Assembly (NCBI GenBank): GCA_900770875.1 | Contig: CAAGLV010000138.1 | Location: 1-23,672, forward strand | DNA from: Flavobacteriales bacterium | Lineage (GTDB): Bacteria > Bacteroidota > Bacteroidia > Flavobacteriales > Weeksellaceae | Length of the DNA: 23,672 bases | Direction: 5' to 3' | In this document: in pieces, positions 21,779 to 23,672 of the stretch | How positions within the stretch are numbered: position 1 is the first letter of the stretch | Layout: every line of letters begins with the position of its first letter | The notes under the pieces: model-generated | The model's input: only the letters and a program-made list of their open reading frames with translations | What the model was told of the DNA's origin: nothing | The model's database searches: none | Made by a program: the position numbers and the translations under genes

Positions 21779-23302
21779 ATGATCAAAAGAAGTTTAGTAT
21801 TAGGTTTAGCATTCTTATCAACTTTAGGATTCGCTCAACAATTAACAACTAATACAGGTGCTCCTGTAGGTGACAATCAAAATTCTAAAACTATCGGTAA
21901 CAACGGACAAGTTTTATTAGAAGATATTCACTTAATCGAGAAATTAGCTGCATTTGACCGTGAGCGTATTCCAGAACGTGTTGTACACGCTCGTGGAGCT
22001 GGTGCTTTTGGAGAATTTGTTGCTACAGCAGATTTTTCTGATGTAACAATGGCAGATTTCTTATCTCAAGCAGGTAAAAAAACTCCTTTATTTGTACGTT
22101 TTTCTACTGTAACTCACCAACAAGGTTCTCCAGAAACTTACCGTGATCCTCGTGGATTTGCAGTAAAATTCTATACACAACAAGGGAACTACGATTTAGT
22201 TGGTAACAACTTACCAGTATTCTTTATTCGTGATGCTATCAAATTCCCAGATATGGTACATGCATTTAAACCATCTCCATTGATGAACAATGCATCAGAT
22301 CCAAACCGTGTATTTGATTTCTTCTCAAACTTACCAGAATCTACACACATGTTAACTTGGTTATTCTCAGATTACGGAATTCCAGCTAACTACCGTCAAA
22401 TGGAAGGTAATGGAGTACACGCTTACAAATGGGTTAACGATAAAGGAGAGGTTACTTACGTAAAATACAAATGGGTTCCTCAACAAACTGCTAAAAACTT
22501 AACACAAGAAGAAGCAGATAAAATTCAATCTACAGCTATCGAGCACGCTACAGTTGATTTATATACTGAAATCGAAAAAGGAAACTTCCCAAAATGGGAT
22601 CTTTACGTACAAATGTTAAAGAAAGAAGATTTTGATAAATTAGACTTTAACCCAGTAGACGTAACTAAAGTATGGCCAGAATCTGTTGCTAAATTAGTAA
22701 AAGTTGGAACAATGACATTAAATCAAAATCCATCTAACTATTTCCAACAAGTAGAGCAAGCTGCTTTCTCTCCTGGTACATTAGTTCCTGGTATCGAGCC
22801 ATCTGAAGATAAATTATTACAAGGACGTTTATTCTCTTACTTTGACACGCAACGTCACCGTATCGGAGGAAACTTCCAACAAGTTGAAGTTAACCGTCCA
22901 TTAAACGAAGTTAAAACATACAATCAAGATGGTTTTATGTCAATTCGTAAACAAGAAGGGGATATCAACTATCAACCATCTACAAACAAACCAGAAGTTG
23001 TAGATAACGCGAAATTCAAATATTCTCAATCAGTTTTCCCAGCAGGAACAACAACTGCTCAAGCTAAAATTGATAAAGAAAACAACTTTGCACAAGCAGG
23101 TGATTTATACCGTTCTTTCTCTAAGAAAGATCAAGATAACTTAATTAAAAACTTATCTGGAGCTTTAAATGCTGTTAAAAATAAAGTAATAGTTAATAAA
23201 ATGATCGCTAATTTCTACCAAGCAGATAAAACTTACGGAGAGCGTTTAATGAAAGCGACAAACACATCTTTAAACGATGTAAAACAATACTTACCTAAAT
23301 AA
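21779..23302 (+). CDS. katA: Exported monofunctional haem catalase
   Basis: Breaks down hydrogen peroxide to water and oxygen. The 507-residue, small-subunit-type clade protein begins with a Sec signal peptide (MIKRSLVLGLAFLSTLGFA, cleavage before QQ), so it acts in the periplasm. Active-site residues are complete: His70 in RVVHARGAGAFG, Asn143 in DLVGNNLPVFFIRD, and the proximal haem ligand Tyr354 in RLFSYFDTQRHR (with Arg350). The RFSTV and RDPRGFAVKFY motifs are intact. Codons ending in C (AAC, TAC, CAC) are enriched, as in lpd, which suggests strong expression. It has a consensus promoter and is followed after 66 bases by an ankyrin-repeat gene. The subtype name katA rests on general resemblance; katB is used for the exported form in some organisms. 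Confidence 0.93.
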   Translation: MIKRSLVLGLAFLSTLGFAQQLTTNTGAPVGDNQNSKTIGNNGQVLLEDIHLIEKLAAFDRERIPERVVHARGAGAFGEFVATADFSDVTMADFLSQAGKKTPLFVRFSTVTHQQGSPETYRDPRGFAVKFYTQQGNYDLVGNNLPVFFIRDAIKFPDMVHAFKPSPLMNNASDPNRVFDFFSNLPESTHMLTWLFSDYGIPANYRQMEGNGVHAYKWVNDKGEVTYVKYKWVPQQTAKNLTQEEADKIQSTAIEHATVDLYTEIEKGNFPKWDLYVQMLKKEDFDKLDFNPVDVTKVWPESVAKLVKVGTMTLNQNPSNYFQQVEQAAFSPGTLVPGIEPSEDKLLQGRLFSYFDTQRHRIGGNFQQVEVNRPLNEVKTYNQDGFMSIRKQEGDINYQPSTNKPEVVDNAKFKYSQSVFPAGTTTAQAKIDKENNFAQAGDLYRSFSKKDQDNLIKNLSGALNAVKNKVIVNKMIANFYQADKTYGERLMKATNTSLNDVKQYLPK

Positions 23303-23317
23303 TTTTAGGATTTGGAT

Positions 23318-23341
23318 AGGAGTCGATTGATTTCGGCTCCT
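23318..23341 (+). other. Hairpin between catalase and ankyrin genes
   Basis: A 9-bp stem (AGGAGTCGA / TCGGCTCCT with one G-T wobble) and a 6-base loop, 15 bases after the catalase stop. No T-run follows, so it is not a full terminator. It may stabilise the catalase mRNA or attenuate expression of the ankyrin gene. Confidence 0.5.
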
Positions 23342-23368
23342 TGACTTTCAAAATAAATCATAAAAAAG

Positions 23369-23672
23369 ATGAAAAAGTTAATTTTTACTTTTGCCTTATT
23401 ATTTGCATTTAATGCAGTTAGTGCACAAGATATATTTACTGCTGTAAAAGGTGATGATTTAACAGTTGTAGAACAATTAATTAAAAATGGAACAGATATT
23501 AATCAGGCAGATATGCGTGGTTTTACACCATTAATTTTAGCTGTTTACAACAATAAACCAGAAGCCGTTAAATTATTATTAGCAAACGGAGCCAATCCAA
23601 ATGCACAAGATGGTTCTGGTAATAATGCTTTAATGGGTGCTGCTTTTAAAGGTTATGCAGAAATGATTGATA
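23369..23672 (+). CDS. Exported ankyrin-repeat protein (partial, runs off the end)
   Basis: The first 101 residues are visible. A signal peptide (MKKLIFTFALLFAFNAVSA, cleavage before QD) is followed by ankyrin repeats: DLTVVEQLIKNGTDINQADMR (about 30-50), then GFTPLILAVYNNKPEAVKLLLANGANPN (51-78), and the start of a third, GNNALMGAAFKGYAEMI (84-100). The periodic TPLxLAxxxxxxxxVKLLLxxGAxxN pattern is diagnostic. An ankyrin protein encoded directly after a catalase is a known arrangement in Pseudomonas (AnkB-KatB) and Campylobacter (Cj1386-KatA), where it supports catalase activity, in Campylobacter through haem delivery. That role is likely here by analogy. It shares the catalase strand, with a 66-base gap and an intervening hairpin. 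No gene symbol is given because the 3' part is missing. Confidence 0.88.
   Translation, partial: MKKLIFTFALLFAFNAVSAQDIFTAVKGDDLTVVEQLIKNGTDINQADMRGFTPLILAVYNNKPEAVKLLLANGANPNAQDGSGNNALMGAAFKGYAEMID

Noticed and set aside
1..23672. Search for CRISPR arrays, insertion sequences, integrases, toxin-antitoxin or phage-defence gene clusters
   Set aside because: No direct-repeat arrays, transposase motifs, att-like repeats or defence-type domains were seen on either strand; the unknown genes lack the features of such systems.

Overview
The window is AT-rich chromosomal DNA that looks like a member of the Flavobacteriia (Bacteroidota). The evidence is the codon use (TTA Leu, AAA Lys, GAA Glu), the near absence of Shine-Dalgarno sequences, several upstream matches to the Bacteroidota promoter element TAnnTTTG, signal peptides ending in ...AQ, and flavobacterial gene types (YeeZ-like Rossmann protein, long RluA synthase, THUMP methyltransferase, thioredoxin-like WCxD protein). 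I cannot fix the genus from sequence alone; an Empedobacter/Weeksella/Chryseobacterium-type organism would fit. I see no insertion sequence, integrase, phage gene, CRISPR array, tRNA or rRNA. This is mostly core-genome housekeeping content.

Layout. 8-2382: dihydrolipoyl dehydrogenase (lpd) with a perfect terminator, then an exported TPR protein with a C-terminal membrane anchor. 2379-3880: a divergent pair, a YeeZ-like NAD(P)-binding protein (-) and a TruC-type tRNA pseudouridine synthase (+). 3893-4010: a probable unannotated small RNA on the minus strand, with its own promoter and terminator. 4058-6069: a minus-strand operon for metal (probably zinc) homeostasis: a Fur-family regulator behind a 9-5-9 inverted-repeat operator, a SAM methyltransferase, a ZIP transporter, and a 34-residue membrane protein just before the terminator. 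6178-8917: a plus-strand operon of a THUMP rRNA methyltransferase, a DUF2750 protein and a membrane-anchored GT2 glycosyltransferase, whose genes appear to start with TTG. 9019-10400: rimO. 10405-11709: two minus-strand genes, one an exported YD-repeat-like protein. 11956-14013: an exported peptide deformylase, an alpha/beta hydrolase (TTG start) and a small exported protein. 14067-16469: a small acidic protein (-), a 55-residue two-helix membrane protein (+) and a 560-residue RluA-family pseudouridine synthase (-). 16585-18786: a DUF808/YedI membrane protein, an anchored TlpA-like thioredoxin and a cytoplasmic thioredoxin-fold protein. 18873-21323: recG and a 52-residue orphan gene with its own terminator. 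21709-23672: an exported catalase followed by an exported ankyrin-repeat protein that runs off the end.

How the genes work together. The metal operon looks self-contained: the regulator probably represses its own promoter and so controls uptake through the ZIP protein. The catalase-ankyrin pair is a known arrangement for peroxide defence, here with both products carrying signal peptides. RNA modification is prominent (TruC, THUMP methyltransferase, RimO, RluA-like).

The observations most worth following up are the signal-peptide-bearing peptide deformylase with a complete active site, the orphan promoter-hairpin-terminator unit at 3893-4037, and the 34-residue membrane protein at the end of the metal operon. 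I found no convincing multi-gene system of a wholly new type.
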